Assembly (NCBI GenBank): GCA_023388535.1
Contig: JAEWFZ010000014.1
Location: 62,001 to 126,000, forward strand
Length of the DNA stretch: 64,000 nt
Reading direction: 5' to 3'
Origin: Bacillota bacterium
Lineage (GTDB): Bacteria; Bacillota_I; Bacilli_A; Erysipelotrichales; Erysipelotrichaceae
Numbering within the stretch: the first letter of the stretch is position 1; each line of letters opens with the position of its first letter. The notes below the pieces were generated by a model. It saw only the letters and a program-made list of their open reading frames with translations, had not been told where the DNA came from and did not search any database. The position numbers were made by a program, and so were the translations under genes. This document shows, one piece after another, positions 40,356 to 49,629 of this stretch.

Positions 40356-41169
40356 CCACAGATTCCCAACTAACTGGGCCAAATTGATGGTGAATAATAT
40401 CGTGATAAATCCGATTCATAATCTCATCCTCGTTTTGTTGGCTCACAGTTTTTAATAGTTCGACTAAACCATTAAAATCCTCAAACTCGCCTTGATAACG
40501 CTCAAATAAAGCTTCTGGATAAAGTTTGAGTAGTTTTTCGATTCCGTAGCTTAATACCGTTTCCATATCAAAACCGGTGGTTTTGATGGAAGCACAAAGC
40601 GCTAAGTGAATGCCTTGTTGTAGGCTTTCAAACTTTGGCCACAATAAACCAGGACTATCGACTAGTTCCAAATCTTTATTAATGGCGATCTTGGTTAAGG
40701 ACATGGTCACACCGGGACGATTTTGTACATCGACGACCTTGCGTCGAACTAAGCGATTGACGATGGTGCTCTTTCCTACATTAGGAACACCCATAATCAT
40801 GGCCCGCACTTTGCGGGGGCGAATCCCGCGTTTGCGCTGTCGTAAAAATACCGGCTCCATCGCTTCTAATACTTTATCTTCAATCAGTTTTCGAACATTG
40901 TCCTTGTGATTATCAACTGCTACAACGATTTCATTATTAGCTTCCAAAGCTTTAATCCAAGCCTGGGTGATATGAGGTTGGGCTAAATCTTTCTTGGTTA
41001 AAACCAGTAGTCGTGGTTTATGAGGAATGAAATCACGAATTATTGGATTCAAGGAGGATCTAACCACCCGCGCATCCCGGCATTCGATAATCATATCGAT
41101 ACTAGGTAAACTTTCTTCAATTAAGCGAATCGCTTTGGTCATATGACCAGGAAACCATTGAACACTCAT
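40348..41169 (-). CDS. rbgA: Ribosome biogenesis GTPase YlqF/RbgA
   Basis: RbgA is a circularly permuted GTPase needed for late 50S assembly. In 273 residues the order is G4 (LTKKDLA, about 58), G1 (GVPNVGKSTIVNRL, about 130) and G3 (DSPGLLWP, about 173), with the N-terminal FPGHMTKAIR motif and a C-terminal RNA-binding domain. It overlaps lepB by ATGA and is followed by rnhB, as in Bacillus. Confidence 0.96.
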   Translation of the reverse strand: MSVQWFPGHMTKAIRLIEESLPSIDMIIECRDARVVRSSLNPIIRDFIPHKPRLLVLTKKDLAQPHITQAWIKALEANNEIVVAVDNHKDNVRKLIEDKVLEAMEPVFLRQRKRGIRPRKVRAMIMGVPNVGKSTIVNRLVRRKVVDVQNRPGVTMSLTKIAINKDLELVDSPGLLWPKFESLQQGIHLALCASIKTTGFDMETVLSYGIEKLLKLYPEALFERYQGEFEDFNGLVELLKTVSQQNEDEIMNRIYHDIIHHQFGPVSWESVDE

Positions 41170-41714
41170 CGACCCACCACCCGAAACGACTCAAGCGGTA
41201 AAATGATATAAACAGACTTAGAGACAATCGCCGATTCTAAAAAAGGACCATAAAAACGAGAATCTCGTGAAAACGGACGATTATCCCCCATCAAAAAATA
41301 CTGTTGATCCGCAAGTTGGACGGGACCAAAATCATTGGTAAAGAAAGTGTTACGAGACTCTATAAATAAATCTTTATGGGTACTATTTAAATGCGGTTCA
41401 GCTACCGGTTTTTGATTAATCAAGAGCGTATCGTTTTTAAACTCAATACTTTCATTCGGTAGTCCGATAACTCGTTTTACTAATAAATCCGGAGAATCCG
41501 GTTGTTTGACAATAACGATATCAAAACGTTGGAGCGCTTGATAATTTCTGGAAAAAACATTCGAAAACCCAACCTCGGCATCGACTAAGGTTGGATACAT
41601 CGATTGACCTACAATTTTTACGGGTTTGACGATCCACTTCTGGATAATGAAAACCAAAACAAACGCAAAAATAACTGATTTAAGTAAATCCCAAAGGATG
41701 GAACGTTTTTTCAT
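41166..41714 (-). CDS. lepB: Signal peptidase I
   Basis: It cleaves signal peptides of exported proteins at the outer membrane face. The 182-residue protein has one N-terminal transmembrane segment (about 9-26), the catalytic Ser38 in VGQSMYPTL, the catalytic Lys80 in LLVKRVIGLPNE, and the C-terminal box GDNRPFSRDSRFYGPF. AGAAGGAG precedes the ATG, and a terminator separates it from rplS upstream. The surface-protein genes elsewhere in the window would be among its substrates. Confidence 0.95.
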   Translation of the reverse strand: MKKRSILWDLLKSVIFAFVLVFIIQKWIVKPVKIVGQSMYPTLVDAEVGFSNVFSRNYQALQRFDIVIVKQPDSPDLLVKRVIGLPNESIEFKNDTLLINQKPVAEPHLNSTHKDLFIESRNTFFTNDFGPVQLADQQYFLMGDNRPFSRDSRFYGPFLESAIVSKSVYIILPLESFRVVGR

Positions 41715-41743
41715 TGGCTAGCTCCTTCTTTTATTATTGTATC

Positions 41744-41766
41744 AAAAAACCGTCGAATAGACGGTT
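41744..41766 (-). terminator. rplS terminator
   Basis: AACCGTC-TATTC-GACGGTT followed by T5-T6 on the minus strand, immediately after the rplS stop at 41776. Confidence 0.85.
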
Positions 41767-41775
41767 AAATGTTTT

Positions 41776-42126
41776 TTAGCGACGATCTTCTTTAAGTCTT
41801 GCGCGTCTACCAGAACGATTACGTAGGTAGAATAATTTTGCACGACGTACTTTACCAACCCGCACCACGGTGATATTCTCAACGATTGGTGAGTGAATTG
41901 GGAAGGTTCTTTCCACGCCAACGCCATAGCTTATTTTACGAACAACGATGTTCTTAGCAATACCACTACCATTAATAGCAATAATAACCCCTTCATAAGC
42001 TTGGATACGAGTTTTCTCGCCTTCACGAATACGGACATCGACGCGAACGGTTTGTCCTGGACGTAAGTCCGGTAAATCCGTACGTAATTGTGACTCGGTC
42101 ACTTCATTTAACAAATTTAAGTTCAT
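41776..42126 (-). CDS. rplS: 50S ribosomal protein L19
   Basis: L19 lies at the 30S-50S interface. The 116-residue sequence has the family features [35 protein letters not shown] core, [19 protein letters not shown] and [30 protein letters not shown] precedes the ATG. It has its own promoter and hairpin leader as well as following trmD, so it can be made independently of the rpsP unit. Confidence 0.97.
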   Translation of the reverse strand: MNLNLLNEVTESQLRTDLPDLRPGQTVRVDVRIREGEKTRIQAYEGVIIAINGSGIAKNIVVRKISYGVGVERTFPIHSPIVENITVVRVGKVRRAKLFYLRNRSGRRARLKEDRR

Positions 42127-42221
42127 AACAAGTTCCTTTCTTCCTTTTGACTAGTTGATGTACTTTCTTACAGCGCAACTAAAGGCTCAAATAATATAGC
42201 ATAGTTTTAGCTTGGTTTCAA
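42127..42221 (-). promoter_or_regulatory. rplS promoter and L19-type leader hairpin
   Basis: Minus strand: -35 TTGAAA (42216-42221, overlapping the trmD stop), 17-base spacer, extended -10 TGC-TATATT (42193-42198). The short leader contains TAGTTG-CGC-TGTA-AGAAAG-TACA-T-CAACTA (42152-42181), a clear hairpin just before the ribosome site. It fits an L19 leader-like autoregulatory element, from context rather than a motif search. Confidence 0.65.
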
Positions 42222-42937
42222 TTTTCTTCTTTTATTTCTTCTAGGAAGGCTAATTCTTCCTGGCTAAAATTGCGATTTTCTAATAAATCTGGTCGATTTT
42301 TTAAGGTTTTTCGTAGGCTTTCTTTTAAGCGATATTTACGAATATTTTCATGATGACCACTCATCAAGACTTCCGGTACTTTCTTACCTTCAAACTCTTG
42401 AGGTAAGGTGTACTGGGGATATTCTAATAAGCCCGATTCAAAGCTTTCCTCAAGGATAGAATCCGGAGAAATCACCCCATCCAGCAAGCGAATTACCGCA
42501 TCGCTCACCACCATCGCCGCCAGCTCGCCACCAGTTAGGACATAGTCTCCGATGGATAGTTCCAAATCGACTTCATCCAGAACCCGCTCATCGATACCCT
42601 CATAATGTCCACAGAGTAAAATCAAATGGTCATAGGTTTTCAATTGATGGGCATAGCTTTGCGTAAACGGTTTTCCGGCTGGGCTTAAATAGATGGTATA
42701 GCTATTTTCCCCTTTTACCGATCGTAAGGCATCGATAATCGGTTGAGCGCTCATTACTAAACCGGCCCCACCACCGTAAGGTTTATCATCGACGCGATTG
42801 TGTTTATCTAAGGTGAAATCGCGAATATTAATTAGTTCGACTTGACAATATTTTTGTAAAATCGCTTTCTTAATGATTGAGGTATTGATAAAACCTTCAA
42901 ACTGTTCGGGAAATAAAGTTAAAATACTAATCTTCAT
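42218..42937 (-). CDS. trmD: tRNA (guanine37-N1)-methyltransferase TrmD
   Basis: It makes m1G37 next to the anticodon, preventing frameshifts. This SPOUT knot protein of 239 residues shows MKISILTLFPEQF, DDKPYGGGAGLVM, YLSPAGKPF, LLCGHYEGIDERV and SIGDYVLTGGELAAMV (knot and SAM site). The ATG at 42937 has GAGGGA four bases upstream and the family N-terminus; a longer TTG frame is rejected. It overlaps rimM by 11 bp. Confidence 0.97.
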   Translation of the reverse strand: MKISILTLFPEQFEGFINTSIIKKAILQKYCQVELINIRDFTLDKHNRVDDKPYGGGAGLVMSAQPIIDALRSVKGENSYTIYLSPAGKPFTQSYAHQLKTYDHLILLCGHYEGIDERVLDEVDLELSIGDYVLTGGELAAMVVSDAVIRLLDGVISPDSILEESFESGLLEYPQYTLPQEFEGKKVPEVLMSGHHENIRKYRLKESLRKTLKNRPDLLENRNFSQEELAFLEEIKEEN

Positions 42938-43469
42938 AAAATCCCTCAATTAACTCTACCTCAAGTCGCTTTTGTTCTAGATTTACTTCTTTAACAAAGG
43001 CTTTTACAAAAGGTAACAAGAAGCTACTTTTCTCTGTTTTAATACGTAATACAGTGGAGCTTGGTTGTTCAAAGACTTCAATCACTTCGCCAATATGCTG
43101 CTGGTGTTGATAAACCTCTAGATGCAGCAACTGATCGAAATAATATTCGTCCAAAGCCAAACTTGGCCGCTGCTCACGTAAAATCCAAAGTTCTTCTTTT
43201 AGTAAAGGTTTAATCGACTCAATATCCGAATGATCTTTAAACGAGATGATCACAAAATTCTTTTGAGTTCGATAGCTTTCAATTTCTAAAGGTTGATAGT
43301 CTTGGTTTCGATTGATATAGACGATTTGACCTTTTGAGAAACGTTCCTTAATAAAGTCGGTCTTAACAAAGACGCGAACTTCCCCTCTTAAACCAACGGG
43401 TTTAAGAATCGTACCGATCGAAACCCAAGGTTTAATAGGATTCAAATTGGATGTTGATGCGTTGATCAT
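42927..43469 (-). CDS. rimM: Ribosome maturation factor RimM
   Basis: RimM binds S19 and helps 30S head assembly. In 180 residues: N-terminal barrel with VSIGTILKPVGLRGEVRVFV (about 16-36) and a C-terminal PRC-like barrel (EYYFDQLLHLEVYQ, LLPFVKAFVKEVNLEQKRLEVEL). The first 15 residues precede the usual family start and the gene overlaps khpA by 38 bp; no better start was found. It belongs to the rpsP-khpA-rimM-trmD unit. Confidence 0.94.
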   Translation of the reverse strand: MINASTSNLNPIKPWVSIGTILKPVGLRGEVRVFVKTDFIKERFSKGQIVYINRNQDYQPLEIESYRTQKNFVIISFKDHSDIESIKPLLKEELWILREQRPSLALDEYYFDQLLHLEVYQHQQHIGEVIEVFEQPSSTVLRIKTEKSSFLLPFVKAFVKEVNLEQKRLEVELIEGFYED

Positions 43470-43677
43470 TTAAGCGACCCGCAATACCCATTACATTTCT
43501 CAAAGCTTGAGCCATAACGCCACGACGACCGATGAGACGACCAATATCGTTGGAATTAGCATAAACTACAAGAATGACTTCGTTTTCATTAATCGATTCA
43601 CGTTCTTGAATCGATAGCGATTCTTTATCTTCAACCAAGGGTTCAATTAGGTCGTACAATGTTTTTTGTAGATCCAT
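43432..43677 (-). CDS. khpA: KH domain RNA-binding protein KhpA (YlqC)
   Basis: KhpA works with KhpB in RNA binding and cell-length control in Firmicutes. The 81-residue protein is essentially one KH domain with the GXXG loop in DIGRLIGRRGVMAQALRNVM (about 43-62). It lies between rpsP and rimM with a 3-base gap after rpsP, its standard place. The ribosome site is weak, suggesting coupling with rpsP. Confidence 0.93.
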   Translation of the reverse strand: MDLQKTLYDLIEPLVEDKESLSIQERESINENEVILVVYANSNDIGRLIGRRGVMAQALRNVMGIAGRLNDQRINIQFESY

Positions 43678-43680
43678 AAT

Positions 43681-43953
43681 TTATTTAGCTCTCTTATTTT
43701 CAGTATGCTTTTGCATGAGTCCTTGACTGCTTAAAAGCGTGCGTACGGTTGCTGACGGTTGTGCTCCGTTTTCTAACCATTTAAGGGCTTTTTCTTCGTC
43801 AATTTTAAGTTCGACGGGATTGGTTAATGGATTATAATATCCAATAATTTCAATAAAACGACCATCTCTTGGTGAACGAGAATCCGCGGCTACAATACGA
43901 TAGAACGGGCGTTTTTTAGCTCCCATACGTTTTAAACGTAATTTAACTGCCAT
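43681..43953 (-). CDS. rpsP: 30S ribosomal protein S16
   Basis: S16 is an early 30S assembly protein. The 90-residue sequence starts [34 protein letters not shown], the complete family signature, and continues [16 protein letters not shown] precedes the ATG; a strong promoter lies directly upstream. First gene of rpsP-khpA-rimM-trmD. Confidence 0.97.
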   Translation of the reverse strand: MAVKLRLKRMGAKKRPFYRIVAADSRSPRDGRFIEIIGYYNPLTNPVELKIDEEKALKWLENGAQPSATVRTLLSSQGLMQKHTENKRAK

Positions 43954-43979
43954 AGTTTTTTCCTCAACTTTCCGGAATG

Positions 43980-44007
43980 ATTATAACACAGTCAAATCCC
44001 CTGTCAA
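43980..44007 (-). promoter_or_regulatory. rpsP operon promoter
   Basis: Minus strand: consensus -35 TTGACA (44002-44007), 16-base spacer, consensus -10 TATAAT (43980-43985). It is the best sigma-A promoter in the window. Confidence 0.88.
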
Positions 44008-44048
44008 GTGTTTTTACTTGACGGATGAAATTCTTTAAAACTAGGTAA

Positions 44049-44074
44049 AATAAAAACGCACCTTAAGTGCGTTT
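44049..44074 (-). terminator. ffh operon terminator
   Basis: AAACGCAC-TTAAG-GTGCGTTT followed by T2ATTTT on the minus strand, 28 bases after the ffh stop. Confidence 0.82.
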
Positions 44075-44101
44075 AAATAGTTAACATTTACTCTAAGAAA
44101 A

Positions 44102-45409
44102 CTAACGCATAAAGCGGGATAGCATCCGCATTTGATCTTTCATCTTCTCGTATTGATTGATCAAGCGATTGACATCGGTAGTAGTAACTCCGGCGCCTTT
44201 GGCGATTCTGGATTTACGCGAAGCTCTTAACAGATTTGGGTTGGCGCGTTCTTCCAGCGTCATCGAACGGATGATGGCTTTGGTTTTATTCATTTGTTTC
44301 TGGCTTTGTTCATCGGAAACATTGGCTTGAGATAAGATGTCTTTTCCACCCGGCAAAAGCTTTAATAAACCGGATAAAGGTCCCATTTTTCCGACTTGTT
44401 CTAATTGTAATAACATATCATCCAAGGTGAACTTACCCGAAAGCATGCGTTCGGCGGAACGTTCTGCGGCTTCGACATCCATCTTTTGTTGGGCTTGTTC
44501 TATTAAGGTTAGAATATCCCCCATACCCAAAATTCTGGAAGCGACTCGGTCAGGATGGAATAAGTCTAATTCATCCATTTTCTCACCGGTACCAACAAAT
44601 TTAACCGGCACATTGGCAACGGTTCTAACCGATAAGATTCCCCCACCACGCGCATCACCATCGTATTTGGTAACCACCAAGCCGGTGAGATTTAATCGTT
44701 CTTTAAAGCCCATCGCCACGTTAACGATATCTTGTCCAACCATGGCATCGACGGTTAATAGAATTTCATCGGGACGACTGATTTTTTCTAAATCTTCGAG
44801 TTGTTGCATCAGCTCTTCATCGATATGTAGTCGACCGGCGGTATCAATTAAAATGGTATCAAACTGATGTTCACGACCAAAGCTTAATCCTGCCGTTACC
44901 ACTTCTTGAGGACTGCCACTGGCTAGTGAAAAGACCTCTACATTTACTTGTTGACCGAGTATCTTTAATTGATCGACCGCCGCAAGACGTTGCATGTCGG
45001 CCGCAATCATTAATACTTTGCGTTCTTTTTGTGCTTCTAAGTATTTAGCTATCTTGGCAGCCGAGGTCGTTTTACCCGAACCTTGTAACCCAACCATCAT
45101 TACTACGGCTGGTTTCGAAACTAAATTCAAGTCTTCTTGAGTTTCACCAAGAATGCGAATCAATTCTTCGTTAACAATCTTAACCACCATTTCCGATGGA
45201 TTTAAAGCCGTTAGGACTTCTTGTCCTAACGCTTTACTTTCAATGGTATCGATAAATTTCGAAACGACATCGGGATGGACGTCCGCTTCAATCAGCGCAA
45301 AACGGACTTCGCGAATCATTTCGCGCATATTGCTTTCGGTTAGTTTTGATTGTCCGGCAATGGTTTTTAATGTTTTTGATAAGCGATCGCTTAAATTTTC
45401 AAAGGCCAT
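44102..45409 (-). CDS. ffh: Signal recognition particle protein Ffh
   Basis: Ffh binds signal peptides and 4.5S/scRNA and docks with FtsY. In 435 residues: N domain (about 1-90), G domain with GLQGSGKTTSAAKIA (about 107), DTAGRLHIDEELM and TKYDGDARGGG, then a methionine-rich M domain (about 300-435; GMGDILTLIEQAQQ, DMLLQLEQVGKMGPLSGLLKLLPG). AGGAGAG precedes the ATG. It follows thiI by 21 bases and ends the ezrA-desulfurase-thiI-ffh unit. Confidence 0.97.
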   Translation of the reverse strand: MAFENLSDRLSKTLKTIAGQSKLTESNMREMIREVRFALIEADVHPDVVSKFIDTIESKALGQEVLTALNPSEMVVKIVNEELIRILGETQEDLNLVSKPAVVMMVGLQGSGKTTSAAKIAKYLEAQKERKVLMIAADMQRLAAVDQLKILGQQVNVEVFSLASGSPQEVVTAGLSFGREHQFDTILIDTAGRLHIDEELMQQLEDLEKISRPDEILLTVDAMVGQDIVNVAMGFKERLNLTGLVVTKYDGDARGGGILSVRTVANVPVKFVGTGEKMDELDLFHPDRVASRILGMGDILTLIEQAQQKMDVEAAERSAERMLSGKFTLDDMLLQLEQVGKMGPLSGLLKLLPGGKDILSQANVSDEQSQKQMNKTKAIIRSMTLEERANPNLLRASRKSRIAKGAGVTTTDVNRLINQYEKMKDQMRMLSRFMR

Positions 45410-45430
45410 ATTTATCTCTCCTATTCAATC

Positions 45431-46615
45431 TTAATAAAATCTCGGACTATTACTGTCAATATATTCTACCACAAGGGTTTCAATGGCTTGATCTTCCGCC
45501 AAACTCAAATCGAGTCGAGCTTCATTGTTTAATACCAAATTAAGCTTTGGTCGAGTGGTTGGGGCTTTTGGTGTAAAAATCGTACAACAATCTTCAAAAG
45601 GAAGAATCGAGGTTTCATAGGTCCCCATTTGTTTACTTAAATCGATAATTTCATTTTTATCCAAACCGATAACCGGTCTTAGAATCGGAATTTCTACCGC
45701 TCGATTAATAACATCGATACTCTCTAGTGTCTGTGAGGCGACTTGACCTAAGGACTCACCCGAGATAAGTACTTTCGCCCCTTCTTTGAGAGCCAGTTTC
45801 TCTGCAATACGAACCATATAACGACGCATCATCGTAATCGCATAGGATTCATCGACGCCATCATAGATGGCGAGTTGAATCGGGGTAAAATTGACGATAT
45901 TTAAACGGAAGGTTGGCTGATATTTGGTTAAAATACTACAGATATCCTTCACCTTATGCAAGGCGTTTTCCGAGGTATAGGGTGAGGCTTGAAAATGAAG
46001 ACCTTCGATTAAAACCCCTCGTTTCATCATCATCATCGCCGCTACTGGGGAATCAATCCCTCCCGATAACAAGAGAATGCCTTTACCAGCTATACCGACC
46101 GGAAGCCCTTTAGCGCCTTCGATGGGATTGCCCATTACGTAAGCGATTTCTTCATCGATTTCGATTTTGATTCTTAATTCAGGCTTTTTGACATCGACTT
46201 TATAATCACTATTTCTCAAAATATGACCCGCCACTTCACGATTAATGGCATCGCTGGAAGTTCCAAAACGCTTATTGCGGCGTTTCGTTTCCATTTTAAA
46301 GGTTTGATGGGCTTGATCCTTCGCTATTTTTAAAGCCAATTCTTTAATCGCTTCCATATCCAGAGCGACCGGATAGCCAATGGAAAAACTAGAGATACCA
46401 AATACCGTTTCTAAACGTTTGGCGACCGTATCCACTAACGATACCGGTACTTCAACGTAGATGCGGTTATAGGTTGAGCGTACCTTAATTGATTCAAGGC
46501 CGCGCAGGTGTAAACGAATGTTTTCACGCAAGCGTTTGATGAATTCATTTCGGTTTTGACCTTTGGTACTTAATTCTCCATAAGCGACAATAATCGTGGC
46601 TGTTTTATCTAACAT
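45431..46615 (-). CDS. thiI: tRNA 4-thiouridine synthase ThiI (no rhodanese domain)
   Basis: It puts sulfur on U8 of tRNA and may help thiazole formation. The 394-residue protein has an N-terminal ferredoxin-like and THUMP domain (about 1-165) and a PP-loop domain with LLLSGGIDSPVAAMMMMKRG (about 187) and FEDCCTIFTPKAPTTRP. The rhodanese domain of E. coli ThiI is absent, as in Bacillus. Its sulfur donor should be the cysteine desulfurase encoded directly upstream, whose gene it overlaps by 11 bp. Confidence 0.96.
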   Translation of the reverse strand: MLDKTATIIVAYGELSTKGQNRNEFIKRLRENIRLHLRGLESIKVRSTYNRIYVEVPVSLVDTVAKRLETVFGISSFSIGYPVALDMEAIKELALKIAKDQAHQTFKMETKRRNKRFGTSSDAINREVAGHILRNSDYKVDVKKPELRIKIEIDEEIAYVMGNPIEGAKGLPVGIAGKGILLLSGGIDSPVAAMMMMKRGVLIEGLHFQASPYTSENALHKVKDICSILTKYQPTFRLNIVNFTPIQLAIYDGVDESYAITMMRRYMVRIAEKLALKEGAKVLISGESLGQVASQTLESIDVINRAVEIPILRPVIGLDKNEIIDLSKQMGTYETSILPFEDCCTIFTPKAPTTRPKLNLVLNNEARLDLSLAEDQAIETLVVEYIDSNSPRFY

Positions 46616-47729
46616 ATTGATTAACTTCCTTCAATGCTTTAATTAAAACCTCTAATTCTGAGATTTGAGTTTGATGGGATAAAGAGAGTCGTATCACTCC
46701 CTGTTGGGCAGCCATACTAAGTCCCATGGCTTTTAAGACATGGGAGGGCTGATCGGATTTAGACGAACAGGTCGACCGAGATGCCACCAAGATATTATGA
46801 GAAAGTAAATGATTTTTAACAATCTCTGATCCTAATTTTAGATGTGAAATCGACAAGATATAAGGACTAGCCGTTTCATCACTATTGATCTGAAGATGCT
46901 TGATTTCGGCTAAATGTTGACGTAAATATTGATTAAGATAACTCACCATCTGATGATGCTTATCCAAATTAACTAAGGCTTGTTTAATCGTCGGATATAA
47001 ACTGATAAACAGTGAGGTCGGCGTCGTTCCCCCACGCAAACCAAATTCCTGAGCCCCACCGCTGATCAGTGGAAGTAACTCAAGGTGATGGCGCTTATAT
47101 AATAAGCCAACGCCTTTAAATCCAAAAATCTTATGCGCGGAAAAGCTGGCTAAATCGACTTCGGCTAAGGCTAAGGGATGTTTACCCAGCGCCTGTACCA
47201 TATCACAGTGAAAGATAGCTTTACTTTTCGATCGAATCAGCTGGCTAGCTTCTTGAATTGGTTGTTGACTACCCACTTCATTATTTACTTGCATTAGCGA
47301 GACGAGAATGGTGTCTTTTCGTAAACATTGGGATAATTGATTTAAATCCAAAATACCATTTTTATCGACGTCTAGATAATCGACCTCAAAGCCAAAACTG
47401 GTTTCCAGTTGTTGAAAACTTTCTAAGACGGAAGGATGTTCTATTTTCGAGGTAATTAGATGCTTGCCTTTGTGCTGATGAGCCAAGGCAATACCTTTGA
47501 TGGCTAGACTGTTGGCTTCCGATCCGGAAGCGGTAAAAATCAAATCTTTCGCATCCACAGAAAAAAGCTCAGCGATTGATTTTCGCGCATGTTCCAACTC
47601 AAATTTGAGTTTAACCCCTTGGGGATAAGTCGATGCGCTGTTGATAAAATGGTCTCGCTGATGGGAATAATAGGTATCTAAAATAAATGGATCTAAGGGT
47701 GTTGTTGAAGCATAATCTAAGTAAATCAC
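46605..47729 (-). CDS. Cysteine desulfurase (NifZ/IscS type)
   Basis: This PLP enzyme takes sulfur from cysteine, probably for tRNA thiolation through ThiI. In 374 residues: YLDYASTTPLDP at the start, FTASGSEANSLAIKG, HCDMVQALGK (Asp), SFSAHKIFGFKGVG (PLP lysine about 195) and the catalytic cysteine in VASRSTCSSKSDQPSHV (about 320). The start is GTG, directly after the ezrA stop with GGAG upstream. The order ezrA-desulfurase-thiI matches Bacillus subtilis (ezrA-nifZ-thiI). Confidence 0.94.
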   Translation of the reverse strand: MIYLDYASTTPLDPFILDTYYSHQRDHFINSASTYPQGVKLKFELEHARKSIAELFSVDAKDLIFTASGSEANSLAIKGIALAHQHKGKHLITSKIEHPSVLESFQQLETSFGFEVDYLDVDKNGILDLNQLSQCLRKDTILVSLMQVNNEVGSQQPIQEASQLIRSKSKAIFHCDMVQALGKHPLALAEVDLASFSAHKIFGFKGVGLLYKRHHLELLPLISGGAQEFGLRGGTTPTSLFISLYPTIKQALVNLDKHHQMVSYLNQYLRQHLAEIKHLQINSDETASPYILSISHLKLGSEIVKNHLLSHNILVASRSTCSSKSDQPSHVLKAMGLSMAAQQGVIRLSLSHQTQISELEVLIKALKEVNQYVR

Positions 47730-49460
47730 TTAAGCACTCCTAGAATTATCCATAATCATTTGTTCGTATGGGGCGTTTGGTTGTAATTTTTCAATCGCAA
47801 AAATCGTTGATTTTAAAGCTAGCGTATATTCCCCGTTTCTAAATAAAACTTCCGCACGCGTCAGCTCAGAATCCAAATCGCTATAGGACGATCTAAAGCG
47901 GTTGGCATAAACCAGCGCATTCTCTACCATATCAACCGTTCCTACTAAGTTATTCACGTTGTTATAGAGTCGATAAATAAAGTCGATGGTATCCGAAACG
48001 GAGCTGTTTAGTAATTTAATATTTAACGGATCTAAGCCGAGAATGTTTTTAATCTGAACCAGCATTTGGTTCGCTCGGTACATATCGCCGGAATAATTGT
48101 TTGCGATATGTGGAAGATGACGCGAGTCAATTTTGACTTGGATTTCATTCATAATTAAATTGAGTTTTAATAATTGCTTGATCGCCCGTTGTTCATCGTG
48201 GCGGGCGTTGCTAACGAGCCTGTTGGCGATTTGAACTTCCGATTGCAGCTGAGAAACATTAGCTAAATAGTCGTTGAATTCGACTAAAAGGGCTGTAAAT
48301 GGTAGTTTTTCGTTTTCTAGCTTGGCTTTTAAGGTATCGCGTTCTTGATTTAAAAGCTGGGCTTGTTGATCCATGGCTAGCATCTGTTCACCGAGTTGGT
48401 CAAAGCCAAAGCGGGTTTTCAGTTGTGGAATAGCTTCCAATAGATCTTTAATTTGAGTATTTAAGCCATCTTGCTGGGTAAACAAAGTAACCGATAAACC
48501 TTCCACCTGGTCAAAGGCCGAATCTTCTCGACTGATGCTCAGTTGAAGTTGTTCAAGCCGTTTCACCGATTGATTTAAACGATCGAGTACCCCTTCTAAA
48601 TGAAGATGTTTCACCTTTTCTAAATCTTCGCTCAAACCATCTTCTATCAGCGAAATATTTTTATCGATATCTAAATGTTGTAGATAAACACCTTTTAGAT
48701 GCGCTGCTTGTTGAGCATTCTCAACTTCAGCCACGAGATGTGGTACTAAGCCTTGAGCTAATTCGATTAATTTCGGTAATTGGTCGAGCTGGCTGGCTAG
48801 TTGCTCAAGATCATTTTCAATAGCTACTTTGACGTCTTGAGCTTTATCGAATTGAGAACCAAACATCCATTCTTCAAAGGTATTAAATTGTAATTCTAGT
48901 TCATGAATCGCTTGTTCGATGCTATTTTGAGCAAGGGTCAAGGTATTCATTTTCTTGGTGTATTCTTTTCTTACGTCACGAAACTTATTTTTTAATTCAT
49001 GAATATTATCGCGTAGTCGCGTTTCTTCTTCTAAGAGACGATCGAGTGTGTTATCTAATAATTCTACTTTTTCGCTAGTAGCTTGATGTAAATCGTTAAT
49101 CTCGACGATGGTTTGGCGCGAAGTCGATAATTTTCCGGTTAGTAATTGATCTTCCGCATCCCCTAAAAGATGGACTAAAGTATCAAAATTGGTTGTCACT
49201 TCAGCAAACATCGCTTGGGCTTGGTTTACTTCCTCTAAAACCTCGGTATTAACCTTGGTTAAACCGACCGCTTTGTTTAGTTTGTAGGTTAACGGCGTCG
49301 AGCGTAAGGTATTGATTTCAATTTCAATACTGTGAATTTTGTTAATTAAATATTTACGGTAAACTCGAAAAATAATATATATAAGCAATAAAATTGCGAT
49401 AGCAATTAAACCAATTAAAACCCAAGGATTTTGGGCAAAGAATTCTTTAATAAATGCCAT
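47730..49460 (-). CDS. ezrA: Septation ring formation regulator EzrA
   Basis: EzrA is a membrane protein that limits FtsZ ring assembly away from midcell and supports septation. Seen: one N-terminal transmembrane helix (about 14-33; VLIGLIAIAILLLIYIIF) followed by spectrin-like long helices to residue 576, rich in Gln, Leu and Glu with heptad patterns. The ATG at 49460 has AAGGAGGTG six bases upstream. It is the first gene of the ezrA-desulfurase-thiI-ffh unit, a position conserved in bacilli. Confidence 0.92.
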   Translation of the reverse strand: MAFIKEFFAQNPWVLIGLIAIAILLLIYIIFRVYRKYLINKIHSIEIEINTLRSTPLTYKLNKAVGLTKVNTEVLEEVNQAQAMFAEVTTNFDTLVHLLGDAEDQLLTGKLSTSRQTIVEINDLHQATSEKVELLDNTLDRLLEEETRLRDNIHELKNKFRDVRKEYTKKMNTLTLAQNSIEQAIHELELQFNTFEEWMFGSQFDKAQDVKVAIENDLEQLASQLDQLPKLIELAQGLVPHLVAEVENAQQAAHLKGVYLQHLDIDKNISLIEDGLSEDLEKVKHLHLEGVLDRLNQSVKRLEQLQLSISREDSAFDQVEGLSVTLFTQQDGLNTQIKDLLEAIPQLKTRFGFDQLGEQMLAMDQQAQLLNQERDTLKAKLENEKLPFTALLVEFNDYLANVSQLQSEVQIANRLVSNARHDEQRAIKQLLKLNLIMNEIQVKIDSRHLPHIANNYSGDMYRANQMLVQIKNILGLDPLNIKLLNSSVSDTIDFIYRLYNNVNNLVGTVDMVENALVYANRFRSSYSDLDSELTRAEVLFRNGEYTLALKSTIFAIEKLQPNAPYEQMIMDNSRSA

Positions 49461-49593
49461 AGATAACACCTCCTTGATAGTATACCATAAGTATTAATAA
49501 AACTTATCGAAAATCCCATGGCTCAATTAAAGTTTCATGCGCGTTTAAGATTCTCTATTTTTAGTAATCTTAGCTTATAATGGTCAAATATTT

Positions 49594-49622
49594 TTGACAT
49601 CGTATTTTCAATATGATAGTAT
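49594..49622 (+). promoter_or_regulatory. rpsD promoter
   Basis: Plus strand: consensus -35 TTGACA (49594-49599), 17-base spacer, -10 TAGTAT (49617-49622), followed by a leader of about 155 bases. Confidence 0.7.
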
Positions 49623-49629
49623 TACCTAG

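Noticed and set aside
49461..49500. ezrA promoter with -10 TATACT at 49479-49484
   Set aside because: Its start site would fall inside the ribosome site and no -35 box is present, so I did not list it.
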